This document shows positions 1 through 12,811 of a stretch of DNA of 64,000 nucleotides, in pieces. The notes beneath the pieces were generated by a model. It was not told the origin of the DNA. It was given only the letters and a program-made list of their open reading frames with translations, and did no database searches. Source of the DNA: Leptoclinus maculatus (taxonomy: Eukaryota; Chordata; Actinopteri; Perciformes; Stichaeidae); NCBI GenBank assembly GCA_032191485.1, contig JAVDOI010000004.1, forward strand, positions 20,240,443 through 20,304,442, given 5' to 3'. How positions within the stretch are numbered: the first letter of the stretch is position 1; each line of letters begins with the position of its first letter. The translations under genes were made by a program, and so were the position numbers.

Positions 1-3000
1 GAGTAAATGAGACAGCTGTGAAGAAAATAGGCTGGAAGCAGATTAGACAGACAGCAGTCTCTGCATCATCTGCTCTGTAAGTACCAGGCCAGGGTCAGAA
101 AGATAGTCAAAAATAATCTGCAGCTATGATGTTTTTGCTGCTGTACGATCTATAATGTCTAAAGCATAAAAAAGCTTTTATGGAAAAGAAGTAATCCACA
201 TGATGCGTTTCAGGCTGCTCATTTGACTGCTCATAAATCAGACGAACAGTCCATCATAGCAAACAAAGTTGTATGCTCTACTCACCACAGTTTTTGATAT
301 TCTCCTGTATAAGCCCAGGCAGTTAGTGTGCACACCCCCTTCTGTATGAGTCTGCAAGAAGCAAAGAGGAAAAAAAAAATTAATTGATTAATAGATTAGT
401 GAACTGACAGAAAAATCAGTCAACAGCACTTTTTAAGTAATCTTGAAAAAGGCCCAAAGGTAATTGGCTCCAGCACCTTAAATGTAAATATTCTTTTACA
501 ATATTTGATTGACGACGTCGCTCTGTGAAATAAAAAATAAAAAGAATCAGATAGTGAAAATAATTGTTGCAGCCCTACACTGAACAAAGATAGAAACAGA
601 GAAATAAATGGTTCTTAATCAGTAACGAAACACATGGTAAAAGTTTCATAGCTTTTTCAAGCCGTGTGTGCATGTGCTCTTGTGCAGACAAGTGCACGCA
701 CAGCTGTTTGATCTAGCACCTGCTTATTAAGAGCACTTGACTTCTTGACATCTTATGACTTATAAAATCTCCTTGCCACTTGAGAGAGATAATAATGTGA
801 AAGTGAAATCGCCCTGCAGGGAGTGAGAAGTTCTATCAGTCAGAGCCAGGCTGCCTGTCCTCCAAGAGCTGCAACCTCAGGACAAACCTTATTAAGGTGG
901 AAATAAGTCATGTGGATTGCAAGAGGAGACCTGATACAGGGGATCTAGCAGTTTCAATTTGGCCCACCAAGAAGCCTGCAAGGTCATTTCAAGTGAAGAT
1001 GATTTCACACACCAGTTCACGTGCATTTCAGCTGCAAGGAAATTTAACTCCTAAATGATAAAAGTGCTACTTGGCATTCTGCCATAAAATGCAGATAACC
1101 CCTGAAGTGGAAGAGAAGTAAAGTGAAGTTCTCTTCTCTTAGAGGTGTCAAGTTGACAGAATTGAAATAAGTGTAAGAACAAAGAGAGTTTGAGTTAGTT
1201 ATAGCTTTCATGGAATTATTTGTTTTTCCAGGATGTGCCTACCCTCCAAAAACACAAATCGTTCAGCTCTGGCCTCGGTTTTTAGCACTTTAAGGTCATG
1301 CACTCCACAATGAATGAATCATCCAAACATTTTTTTATGGTCAGATAAGGAGGACCTTTTATCGAACCAATATGAAAAAGCTATATCACTTTGTCGTTCC
1401 AAGACATTTCTTTCTGGGTCAAAATTGAGACAAATTGTCACCTTTGTGAACAAATACTTGTTTCAGCTTCATATTGTAGTAAAGAAGGGGGGTATGGTTT
1501 CAGTATGTGTTAGAACAGTGAATACTTTAGCAGTTAGGCCACTGACGAGTGTTAGCAAAGTCTATGTGAGAAAAACACAGCTGTCATGGAAAATACCATG
1601 CATAATATGCTGGGCTGACCTCAATGATAAAGCCTTCCCAGAGTAAAGGTGACATCATCTGGGAGCTGAACTATTGGTCTGGGTCACACTCTTCACCACA
1701 GTAGACATACCATCACAACATGGCACAGCATTCATTTTCTAGGAACTGACTTCAGATGTGGACTAAACCTCCTCCATTTATTAGCACAACTCCCTCTGGT
1801 GATCTGGTGACTGGAAACAGTGTATACATCTGAATCTCCTGCATCTATCAGTAGCAAAGATAAAACTTAATTTGAATAAAAAGAAATATGTATATTGCAA
1901 AAACATATTAATGTTAAATACACTGTCTTTCATTTAACACTGAGTTGAAACAGATCCACATTGAAGCCATCTGGTTTGCAAGGACTAATGTTCTCATGTA
2001 TCTTGCCCCAGTAAACAGCGAAGGTACATTTTTACCACCGAACATTCAATGGTAAAAGTATAGATCCGACGAGCAGCAGCGGTTCAGAAAACACACAATT
2101 AAGAGGGTGACTTCGTGCTTGTGGCTGCGACTTCAGATGATTCAGTTTCTGCTCCATTTTCAGTGTTTCCCTATCCTTCCCCCAGTTTGACGGCAGCACA
2201 TCCAGCAACACTAGCTGAGATAATGAGCCCCTGAATGGATCCACAAGGTCTTTCAAACTAATGATGAATTGAGTTCCTTGCTTGGCCTTTGACTGCAGAC
2301 ACCATTACGTCATCTGCCTCATCTCCATCCCTCAGAACTTACATTTTGATTAATGAGCCATGTGTCTCCCATTAATAAAAGGTTGTGGATGATGAAGACA
2401 ATAGTAGCTGATTGTGTAAGAGCGTGGACATGATTGTGCAATTGTTATTTTGTTCTGTGACCACATTATACTTAAAGATAAATGCTAGAACATTCAGTGC
2501 TTTTATTATATTACATGACACATAACCCAAACATGTTTTTGAGCGTGTTAAGCCGCCTCACTCCTTTTTTCATTCAGTTGTCCTTACTGATGAATTATAA
2601 ACTTAATCCATCTTGAGTGAGTTTCCAAAGTTTAAATTGAAACATCGCTGAAAAATTGGGATTTAAAAATGGGTAGCATGACATTTTTGTAAATTAACAT
2701 TAATTGATTTAGTTGGTAAAACAAATCTTGGAGTGTTTCTCTGTGGAATTTTTTTTTTTATTCTTCAATGGAGGGAAGGTGTGACAAAGAATCACGTTCT
2801 TTATTACTGTGAAGCTGAGTCATATTGACATTTGGGAGCTGCCCAGTGCAACTACATTCCTCTACTGTTCGTCACCAATGAGTTAATTCATGGATCATTT
2901 GTGGCTGGATGTCACAATGAGATGGTATTTTGATAACATCTAGAGCATCCTCCATCATACTATGCTACTCAGTGGTAACACAATTAAATGATGTACTCTG

Positions 3001-4577
3001 CTTTTTGCCCAGAAAATTGGGGAAAATTCAATTTAATTAATTACATTTTGTTTATTTCTACAGCATTTGGCAGGTGCCTCTATCCATCATCATTTACAGC
3101 TTAGTACTCATTGCTACAAAATTCAATCTTCACTTAATTTAACTTACTACTTCACTTACTATTGTGGAATTTGTTAAATAACCTCTGTGGTATGAGAAAG
3201 GCAAGAATTGAAATCTCTGGAAGTTCAACCATCACACTTTGCGTCACTTTAGTTATGCCTAATCAAGAATTTGTGAAACAAAGCAGTTTTTGTTCCAAAC
3301 ATTCCCGTGTGAATGAGTGTCAAATGAATCCTTGTGAAACCAACATCCTTTTTTTCCAGACTATCTCAGAGCAGGTATTAAGCCCTAGCCTCTGTCACAA
3401 AACTTTAAATAAGACTACCAAACTTCAGTAGGGTCTGCATGTTGACTCAAACACACATCTTCACGTTTCTGGATCTGAAGGGTTGGTGTGGATGAAGCAG
3501 ATATTTGCATTAGTATATATGCAATACAATGAAAATGTTATGATCAATGCACAATAAATTACTACATAACAAAACGTGGCCTATACATAACACACCTTGC
3601 CCTTTATTGACCTCAAGTGGCTTTTTAATGATGAAGGCTGAGGAGAGGTTTGGTTACAGCCACATATTTCACCCACACAATCTTAAACATGTGATGATGA
3701 TGATTTATGACACTGAAGAAACATGTGTCGTTTGAAGATCGTGACTAAGTGCAGACTGAAAGTGTGGATGTACGTGTGAAGAGATACAACTGGGAGAGAG
3801 ACAGTAACGGAGCTTGTTTTTCTGATTGTCAAGATGACTTTCACGTTGCATTTTTAACAATTGTGCGCAAGTGTCACCTCAACAACAGTATGCTAAGAAA
3901 GGATGGTGAAGGCTATGGCTTCTGTCATATTGTGCAATATTTTAAGATTAGTCCAGCAACCCTACAGCTGATTTAAGTTTTTCAAAAATGTAATTATCAG
4001 TGGCGCTTTCTCAGTGTGTTTCACTTTTTTAAGGAATTCTGTATGATTGCAGATATCCACAGGGGAGTTAAATGTAAATCAGCAGTCAAGTTATTCACTG
4101 TCAATATGGTAGAATATCCTCTGAGGCTACAGTTGCAAATTGTCCACTGTGTTCATTTATTTCTTAATTAAAAATGTTTAACTCTGTGTTTTGGATTAAT
4201 ATCAATTCATACTTTACTGTCACATGTGATGCAGCATCATGCACATGCTTGTGATTAATTAATGTATCAGATAGCAATGTCTTAGAAGCTTTAACCTAAA
4301 AATGTCCAAACCATTATTGATATAATGGCGTTGACAGACTAATAGAAAGCCTTGCCAGTATAATGCAATAAAATCAAACAGTACCACATACTGCAGCCTC
4401 CAAAATGACAGCACAGTATAACCTTCATATTGGTATGATTTGTTGCAGGACTGTTGCATTTGACTGCATTAGTTTTAGCTCAGTGTACCAAATAAACTGG
4501 CAACTGCTTGTATATTTCAGTTGTGTTGTTTTCTCCCTACCTTTAGCACGATCTTTCTTATCAGCAGGAGATGATTA
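1..4577. other. intergenic DNA, nothing recognised
   Basis: AT-rich sequence. The reading frames present are short and without family features. I see no exon, RNA gene or clear mobile element. Confidence 0.6.
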
Positions 4578-4690
4578 CATGCAGAGGTCGACCAATAGTG
4601 AATTTTTAAACGCCAATAAAATAATTTGGAGCAGGAAAAAGACAGACGATTATTGGGCCAATACCCATCAAGAGCTAATAGTGTTGTGTT
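4578..4690 (+). mobile_element. hAT-like non-autonomous element fragment
   Basis: CAGAGGTCGACCAATAGTGA, with further homologous sequence (gattattgggccaatac), resembles the teleost repeat beginning AGAGGTCGACCGATA. Recognised from memory; far boundary uncertain. Confidence 0.45.
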
Positions 4691-4851
4691 AAATATTTGA
4701 TAACTTTGTTTGTATCAGAATGTTGAATGTTAAAATGTTAGCAACAGCAGCATGTTGTATATTCAATTTGTTGCAGCTAAAAACTAAGGAACATCTGATG
4801 AAAAAAAACAACATGGTTTCAAAGTCATTGTTAGAATTGTCATGGTATTAT

Positions 4852-4943
4852 TAAGTACTCATATCGGAACTTGGTATCGGCAAGTACTCAAATGTAAGTA
4901 CTTGTACTTGATCTGTGAAAAGGGGATTTCGGTGCATCCCTAG
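4852..4943 (+). mobile_element. hAT-like element fragment ending TGCATCCCTA
   Basis: AAGTACTCATATCGGAAC... GTATCGGCAAGTACTCAAAT ... TCGGTGCATCCCTA matches a widespread fish repeat whose hAT-type terminus is TAGGGATGCACCGA. Only one end is visible. Confidence 0.5.
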
Positions 4944-7900
4944 TAGAAATTGATAGGGAATGACAGGGGGGTTAATACAACAAAGGATGTTATTTAACAT
5001 TTTAAATACAAAGAAAAAAATACACAAAAAACAAAAAAGCTCATCTTCTTTCATTGACTTTAGACTGTCTTGGTAAGTCAAAGTCCACATAAATAAAAGA
5101 GCAGTATTTCTGTCTTTGGCACAGAAAGTGTCATTTTTTATTGTCTGACCGTGCTCAGCACTGATTGAATTTGTTGACTCTCTTTGACCTCAGATCTCAG
5201 ACCTGAGATCCAACGATTATCTGAACGTAGACCTTTGGAGTTTACTTCTAATAAGCCTGACATTACCTCCATTGAAGGCATTTCTTTTTATGTATATTCT
5301 CTATGTATCTTACACTGTGCTGCATTTATTGTATGGAAGGTGCTGTAGAAAACATTTATTATCATTATTATTATTTATATCAATATTATCAGTGGCATAC
5401 GTAGATTACACACTCCATTTTCTTTGCACACCACGCAGTGCTCTGACAAGACTTATTCCAGCTACACTGCTTTATTTTGGCAATTAAGTCTGCTTGAGGA
5501 GTAACTGGGTTTTCCCTTCATTGCCACATCATGCAGTATATATGAGATCTGAGTCACAGGGACATTGCGTGCAGTATGCAGCCAGGAAGCATCACCTCTC
5601 CAGTCAGATACATTTAAATTTAGCCCTCAATACTTGTGACATAGCTCACCTCCTCCTCCTGTTGGATGCTAAGCTTGTTTTGTAGGTCTCCCCGGGAGCC
5701 AAGAGAGAGCGGTGTACAAAACAAGATTATCTATTTGATGCCACCTCAAAGAGTACTAAGAACAAGCTGGCCTTACATTGATTTGACCTGGAAAATGCCT
5801 GGATACAAATTACCTGTTTGAGGGTAAGCAGGTTTTGACGATTACAGGTCATGATGCCCTCAACCATAATTCTCGCTGTTCATTCAGCAAAGCTGCTGGA
5901 CCAGTGACCTGCTGGCAATTATGAGCTCATGTCAAAGTACCTTGAAAAAGTACTCGGAAGAGTTTCTTTCCGGCACATTATTGAGATTTTGTGTTTAATA
6001 ACAATTTATCAAGCTTTTAAACAAGCAGCACATAAACTTAAATATAATGTCTTTGACTTCCGGAAGTCAACTCCCCCCTCATCCACAGCTATTATGTTTC
6101 ACCCATGTGCCTGCCGCTGGATAATTTCGGCCTGCATGCACATTTTTTCCACTGTTGACAACAGAGCAGCTAATATTGGTAGCGAGAGCAACAAGCAAGC
6201 GTCTGAGTCATTCATGTCAGTATCGCGATGCATCGTAGAATCAAGAAATGTCCACACCTCTAGCAGGATGCGACCTCTGCAATTAACTACCTCTGCTTTA
6301 CCAACCCCACATTCCTCTCGCTCATTCCAGTTTTGTTATTTGGGTTTCATTTTTTCAAGCATTTTAGACATTTTTGTCATCAAATAGTCAGAAATAACAG
6401 GAAAATGCATATCTTTCTGTCAAATAAGGTAAAACAGACTCTCTTTACTGTAGGGGAATGGATCGTGCTTACTGTGTTTTGGTGTGACTCCAAATATTCA
6501 TGCTCGAACAGAGCTTGTATTCCAAAGAAGAATACCTTTCCAAAAAAAGAGTATTTTTTATAACCCAGATGTTTTGAGTTGACAGACAATGGTGGACTGT
6601 ACTGCCAGAAGGGAAAATCCTTGAAATGTCTCCACTGGGAGTCATTTTTTGTTTAAAGACAAGGACGTATTGACAACACTATAATCTAAGGAAAAACAAA
6701 AAATTGAACAAGGTTTTTTTTTAGTAATAAGGCAACAAGTTGGGAAATGTATCATTCTAATAATACGTATTGGTGACTAATCCATTCAACCTTATCCTGC
6801 GATAAGGATATCTTATCAAGGTCTTCTGATATTTTGTGCTTTCTTCGGAGAACTGCAGCCAGAAATCCTGACGATGTCATGATTTTCTTTCTGAAAACAG
6901 ATTGTTACGTATGGCAGGAAGGAATGAAGAATTACAGGCAGTGCTATTCTTGTTGCCATTATTTCTAATCACCACTTGAATTTTCATCATGAACTGTTAA
7001 CAATTATCTAACATAACACATAAATGGCAAATACTGCTTGGAGTTTGAGAAAATACTATATGGCCACTACCAAACTGAATTTTGCATTGTTCTGTGTGTG
7101 TGTGTTTATGTGTCTTTTAACATTTTGTGGTGCGCCAGAAGCACCTCATTACTAAAAAGTTGGGTAAATTCTCTGTAATGTCTTTCCAGGCGGGCTGATG
7201 TGACCTTTGCAATCATCTGTGAGAAAGTGCTGCTTTTAGGGCCCCACTTCTATGGAAAATGTATGGCCTCATTTCTACTGAAATGTTATCACTACTGATT
7301 TGAGCAAACTCATTATGACAAGCTGGAGGTTGTCTTTCCTTGCCAACTGTTACCCTGAACCAAACTCCCACAGTTTATTATTGTGTGTAGGGTATAATTG
7401 AGCTTTGTGTTCGTACAGACTCATTAGCTTACCAACAATGGGCTGCTGACAATAATTAGACATGGTAGTCAACCTGTGTTAATGTGGTCCCTGCAGAAAG
7501 TTTATAGGAATATGTCCAACCAATTACTGTGGAGCAGTAAACCCCCCATGTCCTTGAACAATAGAGGGCAACATCATTTCCTCCTACAGAGAGGCTTTTT
7601 TCTGACTTGAAAAGGAATTTGCAGAAGACTCACAGAGGGCCGCGCTTTCCAACAACCCTCATTTGATGGCTTCTCGTCCTCTGAGGTGATGCAAACAGTA
7701 GGAGGAATCTGCTAAATCTGGTGCATGGCTTGTCAGATGTATTTCTGACCCATATAAACAATATCCAGAGGGGCTGTCTGGAGCCTTTGGAGGCCCCTCG
7801 CCCATCCCTCCATTTGTCTTCATACTTCATCACAAAGAGGTACAGCTCCACCTCCCTCAGGTCTCAGCTAGCACTAGTGAAGATAGATGCAGTCCCTCCT

Positions 7901-10900
7901 TAGTTTGTGCTTGTATCTGTTCCCTTGGACAATGTAATAATCCATAATGACAATCAGCTCTCATGTGCCCAAAACGTGGGGCAGCATCCACACTCGGTTG
8001 CGTAATCACAAGACTGCTGGCTGTAAAAAAAAGTATCAGGGAGTAATCGTTTCCAGAAATGAAGCTCTAATTGCTTGAGTGGTTTCAGCAAGTTAATGGT
8101 TCTTGGAAGATTCAAAACTGAGGGAGAATATCAAGCAGTTCTAAGGAGTTTACAGGAGCACTCCAGCATCAAAAGTTATAAGTTGTTTTAATTGGGTAAA
8201 AAACGGGTTTCAGTTAGCAGACCTGTGCACCAGTCATCTATGAATAAATGCAAAACAGTTAACTGCAAAAATGTGTGGCAATTTTACATTATCAAATATA
8301 TTTGCATGTACAAAGATCTATATTGCTGTGAGAAAAAGGCAAGAAATCGGATAAAATATTTTACATCCAGTGTAATAGTCTGATTACTCTAAAACCCCAG
8401 ATTACACCAATTATAATAATACTCTGTTTTCCCTCATGAAAACCTTTTTCAAACCAGTATTGGCATATTAAAGTGGAGTTTTATGTTTTTATCATGATTG
8501 CATGCGTTTGAATTTCTGTCTATTTTGCAGCTGTTAAAATCAACTTTTGAACTATTTAATAGTTTAAAGCTTCAGTTTATAACAGGATAATCAATGCAGT
8601 TGTGTTCACTTACAGTCAGAGTTTGAGTTGAATTATTGTGGCTTCAGTACAAGAAGGTACTTTGAGAATCCCGATTAAGCTTGTGCATTTCCGACTAATC
8701 AGGTTTCTCCATCAAAAATCTACTTATCTGGGTTTTTCTAATCCTTCCACCTGATGAAGTGACCCGGGTCGGGTCGCTCATTCAGATGGTGTTTCAGAGA
8801 TTTAGGTTACAGCCAAATGCAGCAAATGATCCTATTACTTAAGTGCATGTGAATGCAGCCTTAGTGTGTGCATTAGCACGTGTATGTGTTTACACATGTC
8901 TCTTAGTGTCCAGTAGGAAGTGTGCTAATGGTGGCTTTTCCCTAGTGCAGGGGCCTCTGCAGATTAGAGTGCAGATGTTGTGTTGATTGATTCATCTGTA
9001 CCTCTTTCCGCATATTCCTCAGGGTGAGCACTGGGCCATCAGAGTGTTAAATCCTTCACAGTGAGTTCCTTGTTTTGTGATGTAACTAACACCACAGCCA
9101 AGCATTCCTGAGAACCACACTGCTGATTGCCAAACGCAGATTGTAGTCCCGGCCACAATGCCTCTTTTTTTCCTCAACAAAATATAACTGATACAAATGT
9201 TGCACATATGTGCCGGTCTACCTTGTATTAATGTATTCTATCTAATATGTCGATTCAACCATATTGACAGGCAAAACTTAGATTTGAACGAATCAGCAAA
9301 CCCTGGATTTTGTGAAATGAAAGCGTTTTCTGAACAGCCAGTACAAACATGTTTTAAGTATTCATTATTGATGTCTTATCCTGGTTGCCTGGCATCCTCA
9401 AGCTGACGACAAGACTTGAGGAAGTTCTTGGTCCGAGACAAGACACAGATTTTTGTTTTGGTTAAACAAATGAGACATGGGCTAATGAGTTGATTAGTGA
9501 GCCTTAGAGGTGCTGAATTCATTTTGAATTGAGTCTGTTTAACTTTCTAGTCTTTATGCTAAGACAACCTTCTCCTTGCTCTCCAGCTTCATGTTGAAGG
9601 GACAGAGTAGGTTTGATCCTCTCATCAGAAAAAAAAAGATTCCTAAAAATGTTGAACTATATCTTTAAAGTTATTGATGTTCACTTCCACATCATTAGTT
9701 TTTACCCTGCTATATAAAGGACATACTTAATCTCACACTGGTGAGCGTTGACTCTGGATGTAAATCATGTGCTGCAGAACCATCTGGCTGGACAAATAGG
9801 CTCATGTGGAATAGTGCTGGTCATTGGTACATTGTTAGCCTTTAGTTCTTGACATAGTGTTCAAGCATGAGGCATTTCGAAACTGAATGTAAGGTTGCTT
9901 TTGTGGAATTTCCATGTTGATAGATTTGTTGTTAGTTCTGGCACTAGACCAGTACAGCAAAGAGAGAAATTATCAGAAAATGTTTACGTTCTAAGAAATC
10001 CTCCAAAATGTCTACTGTTTTACATATCTATTTTCACATATTTAGCTCAGATGTTTTGGCAGTCGAAAATGTAAAGTATTTCTTTGCAATCTGTCTGTCT
10101 GTCCTTTATGCCTGTCTGTCCTTGATTCCCCTATAACCTGTTAAGTTGTTTTCTTTTCTCTCTCCCTTTTCCTGTCTTTCTCTTTAACTCACCCTCTCAC
10201 CTTCGCAGAGTTAACTGGGTTGATGAGAAATGGCTGCTCTGCTTTCAGCCTCTAGACTATAAATATGAGAGAACAACCTCCCATAAATATTTGAAGGGGG
10301 TTATAACTGTTCCAGTCAACTCACATGCACACACACAAACGCACAGACCACTGTCACACAAAATAAATTTGCTTTACAATAAAGTAGTTTTCACACAGCG
10401 CCACACAGATGGAGACACATAGTCTCTAACCCTCAAATAAACCAACAAGATGTACATTATCATCTCTCAATACGTTTACAGGTTCATTCGTGACCTAGAT
10501 CTGTCTTTGGAACAACTAACTTAATCAGCCACTTCTTATATTGTAAGTTATTCCCATGCATTCTGCTCAGACTAGTCCCAGTGACCAGTAAATTAGGTCA
10601 ATTATAACACTATCATGTTGAAAATGTTTTCACAGCAAGTATTTAAATAAAGATACAGTAATTTATTTCCTAATCGTTTGAATTTTGTGCTTTTATTGAA
10701 ATAACCACTATGGATGACAATAACAAAGTAAATGGATAACATTTGGAAATCGGAATTGGCCAAGAAAAGATAGGGAGATAGGACAGAAGATTTACAAACG
10801 AGCCACCTCTCCATAACTTTGGCAATTAACCCACAAGCTTCAGTCAATGAATAATTCACTCTGGCACTGCTCTTTAATTACGTCTGAAGTAAAATGGGAA

Positions 10901-11754
10901 ATAGGATAATGTCCTTGAATGACACAAACATGTGGTCATTCAAAGTGGGTGAGTTTTTTTTCAACTTTGTGACTCCGGTGACTCTTTATTAAAGTCATTA
11001 ATCACTTCCACGGAGCTCGGAACTGACTAGAGAGTACAATGTATTTATCGAGGGAACAGTTAACAGTATTGTGTGCATCAATTGCTGAACAATTGTGTTC
11101 ACAAAAGAACAATTTAATTTAATCCTTCATGCACATTCATATTCCTTTATATATTTCCATATTTTGATTTCCTAATAACCACGTTTTGATTGTTTTATTT
11201 GCTCAGTTTCCTTAATTGTGCACATTTACAGATATCAAATGAAAAATAAGAAAAATAAAAAATGAAGTAGATGCCTAATTATACTCCTTTTGCAACACAT
11301 TTTGACGTTAATTCGATTAACTTGACTAACAACTCATGTGACTAGCGACTGACAAACGAGTCACTTGACTAACGACTCACATGACTAATGACTGACTTGA
11401 CTTATGTTTACTTTTAATTTTGCACTGGACACAAACTCTCCTGGATGAAAGTTTATTTGACCCATCCATCACCCCTACCACCTGCCTTGTGTCGATAATC
11501 TAGCACTTTGTACTAGCTCAGTTGCTCTGCGAGTGTAAGGATGCAGATGTGTTTACATTGAAGCTAGTTGCAGGCCCGATGTGTCACATCCAGACTCTAA
11601 AGAATGCCTCTATGTGGCATTGGAACTGAGAAGTTTGCCTTTGGAAGATCTTTACTCATTTTGAGAACTTAAGTAAAATTGACCAACAACTTAGTCCTCT
11701 AAATTAAATGCGCTATTGGTCCAGGCACTTCAGAACAACACAGAATTTTACACA
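4944..11754. other. intergenic DNA, little recognised
   Basis: Apart from the repeat at 9380-9570, nothing is supportable. There is a small GATCTCAG-AC-CTGAGATC palindrome at 5191-5208 and a pyrimidine-rich stretch at 10086-10205. The 152-codon frame at 5929-6387 has no protein-like features. Confidence 0.55.
9380..9570 (+). repeat. fragment of a dispersed teleost repeat
   Basis: Contains GGTTGCCTGGCA, GTGAGCCTTAGAGGTGCTGA and TAGTCTTTATGCTAAGACAA, in the order I remember from a common fish repeat. Degraded; origin class unknown to me. Confidence 0.4.
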
Positions 11755-11895
11755 GCTATGGTTATGGTTTGATTAGGTTTTTACTCAAAAACAACTTGGT
11801 TTGGGTTTAAGTAACTACTTGGTGAAGGTTAAGGGACCTTCGTCATCATGTTTACAATAATAACCACTTGGTTATGGTCAGGGGATGACCACGGT
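11755..11895 (+). repeat. GGTTAGGTTT-type dispersed repeat fragment
   Basis: TTACTCAAAAACAACTTGGT, TTTGGGTTTAAGTAACTACT and TTGGTTATGGTCAGGGGATG form a degraded (ggtt-ag)-like pattern. The same kind of sequence recurs at 17705-17850 and, inverted, at 14450-14625. Confidence 0.45.
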
Positions 11896-12224
11896 CTAGC
11901 ATAAAAAAACCAAAAAAACTTTTTCAAGTGTTTTTTTATCCCGATCCGCAGTAAAATCCTATATCATCCCATCCTTACGAGTCATAATTACTATGGCCAC
12001 TGGAGGGCTGTTATCATTTGAACAGAAACAAATGTCATTAAGCCCCAGTTCCACCGAAAGCCGGATACACTACTGATGTCCCGGTGATGGAGTGATCCGC
12101 GGTGATCCGGGAAGGAAATCGTCCCGGATGACAACACATTTGACATGTTTCCCGGTTCAACTACAGATACGCCACGGACACGGCCCGGATGCGTCATGGA
12201 TGCGTCCCTGATGAAGCGTCAGGG

Positions 12225-12232
12225 TATAAATA
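12225..12232 (+). promoter_or_regulatory. TATA box inside CCGGAT transposon copy 1
   Basis: GGGTATAAATAG sits 57 bases before the ATG at 12289. The sequence from here through the first codons is almost identical in the inverted copy at 39918-40339, which suggests it was the promoter of the parent element's gene. Confidence 0.5.
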
Positions 12233-12288
12233 GTTCTGATTTTCAGAGACAAAATCACTCTTCCGAAAATATTTGAAAGGACAACAAC

Positions 12289-12735
12289 ATGCCGAAAATT
12301 AAACCCAAGAAGAAGGCGATGACTGCTGCAAAGAAGACAGCTGCTGCAGCAGCAGCAGAAGAAGAAAAGAAAAGAAGAGAAGAAGAATCTTCCTCAGACG
12401 ACAACAACACGCCGAAAATTAAACCCATCCGGGGTGCTCCGGGGTGTCAACTAGCTCCCGTTTCATCCCGGATTAACACGGTTATGCTACGGTTCATCCC
12501 GGTCCTACTACGTTTCTCCCCGGATCAATCACCCCGGATGTTAGTTGTACGTCCGACGAGCCGCTCGTCTTCCCGGATATGCCATGGATGGGCACGGATG
12601 GCCGCGGATGGCCACGGATGGCCACGGTTCAGCACGGATGGCCACGGTTTTACTACAGTTCATCACGGAACGTCCCGGACTGACTACGGTTTCACTACGG
12701 TTCCACTCCCGGATGACCCCGGATCTGATCCGTAG
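12289..12735 (+). pseudogene. remnant 5' end of a transposon-encoded gene
   Basis: An open frame of 148 codons starts at the conserved ATG. Only the first 40 or so residues look like protein: MPKIKPKKKAMTAAKKTAAA followed by an acidic and basic Glu/Lys/Arg run, a nuclear-localisation-like composition. From about residue 45 the frame reads through the CCGGAT motif array (HGW, DGHG repeats) and is probably not meaningful. The bases around the start codon recur 120 bp downstream (12281-12307 and 12401-12427) with ATG changed to ACG, so the region had an internal duplication. The product is unknown; it may be the N-terminus of the missing transposase or an accessory protein. Confidence 0.4.
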
Positions 12736-12811
12736 TGTATCCGGGGACATCCGTAGTGTATCCGGGGACATCCGTAGTATATCCGGCTTTCGGGGGAACT
12801 GGGGCTTAAGG

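Larger units (their letters stand above)
12042..12807 (+). mobile_element. non-autonomous DNA transposon, CCGGAT-motif type, copy 1 (complete)
   Basis: The element is 766 bp. It begins GCCCCAGTTCCACCGAAAGC and ends with the inverse (GCTTTCGGGGGAACTGGGGC), giving imperfect terminal inverted repeats of about 40 bp. TTAA flanks both sides (12038-12041, 12808-12811). A TTAA target duplication fits the piggyBac or Kolobok superfamilies, but a TA duplication cannot be excluded because TTAA is palindromic. Both arms are packed with variants of CCGGATG, CACGGATGGCC and CACGGTTC, so the element is GC- and CpG-rich against an AT-rich background. The centre carries a TATA box and start codon. I see no transposase. 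The family name is unknown to me. Confidence 0.75.

Noticed and set aside
5929..6387. 152-codon plus-strand frame
   Set aside because: No motif, no splice context and no compositional sign of coding.
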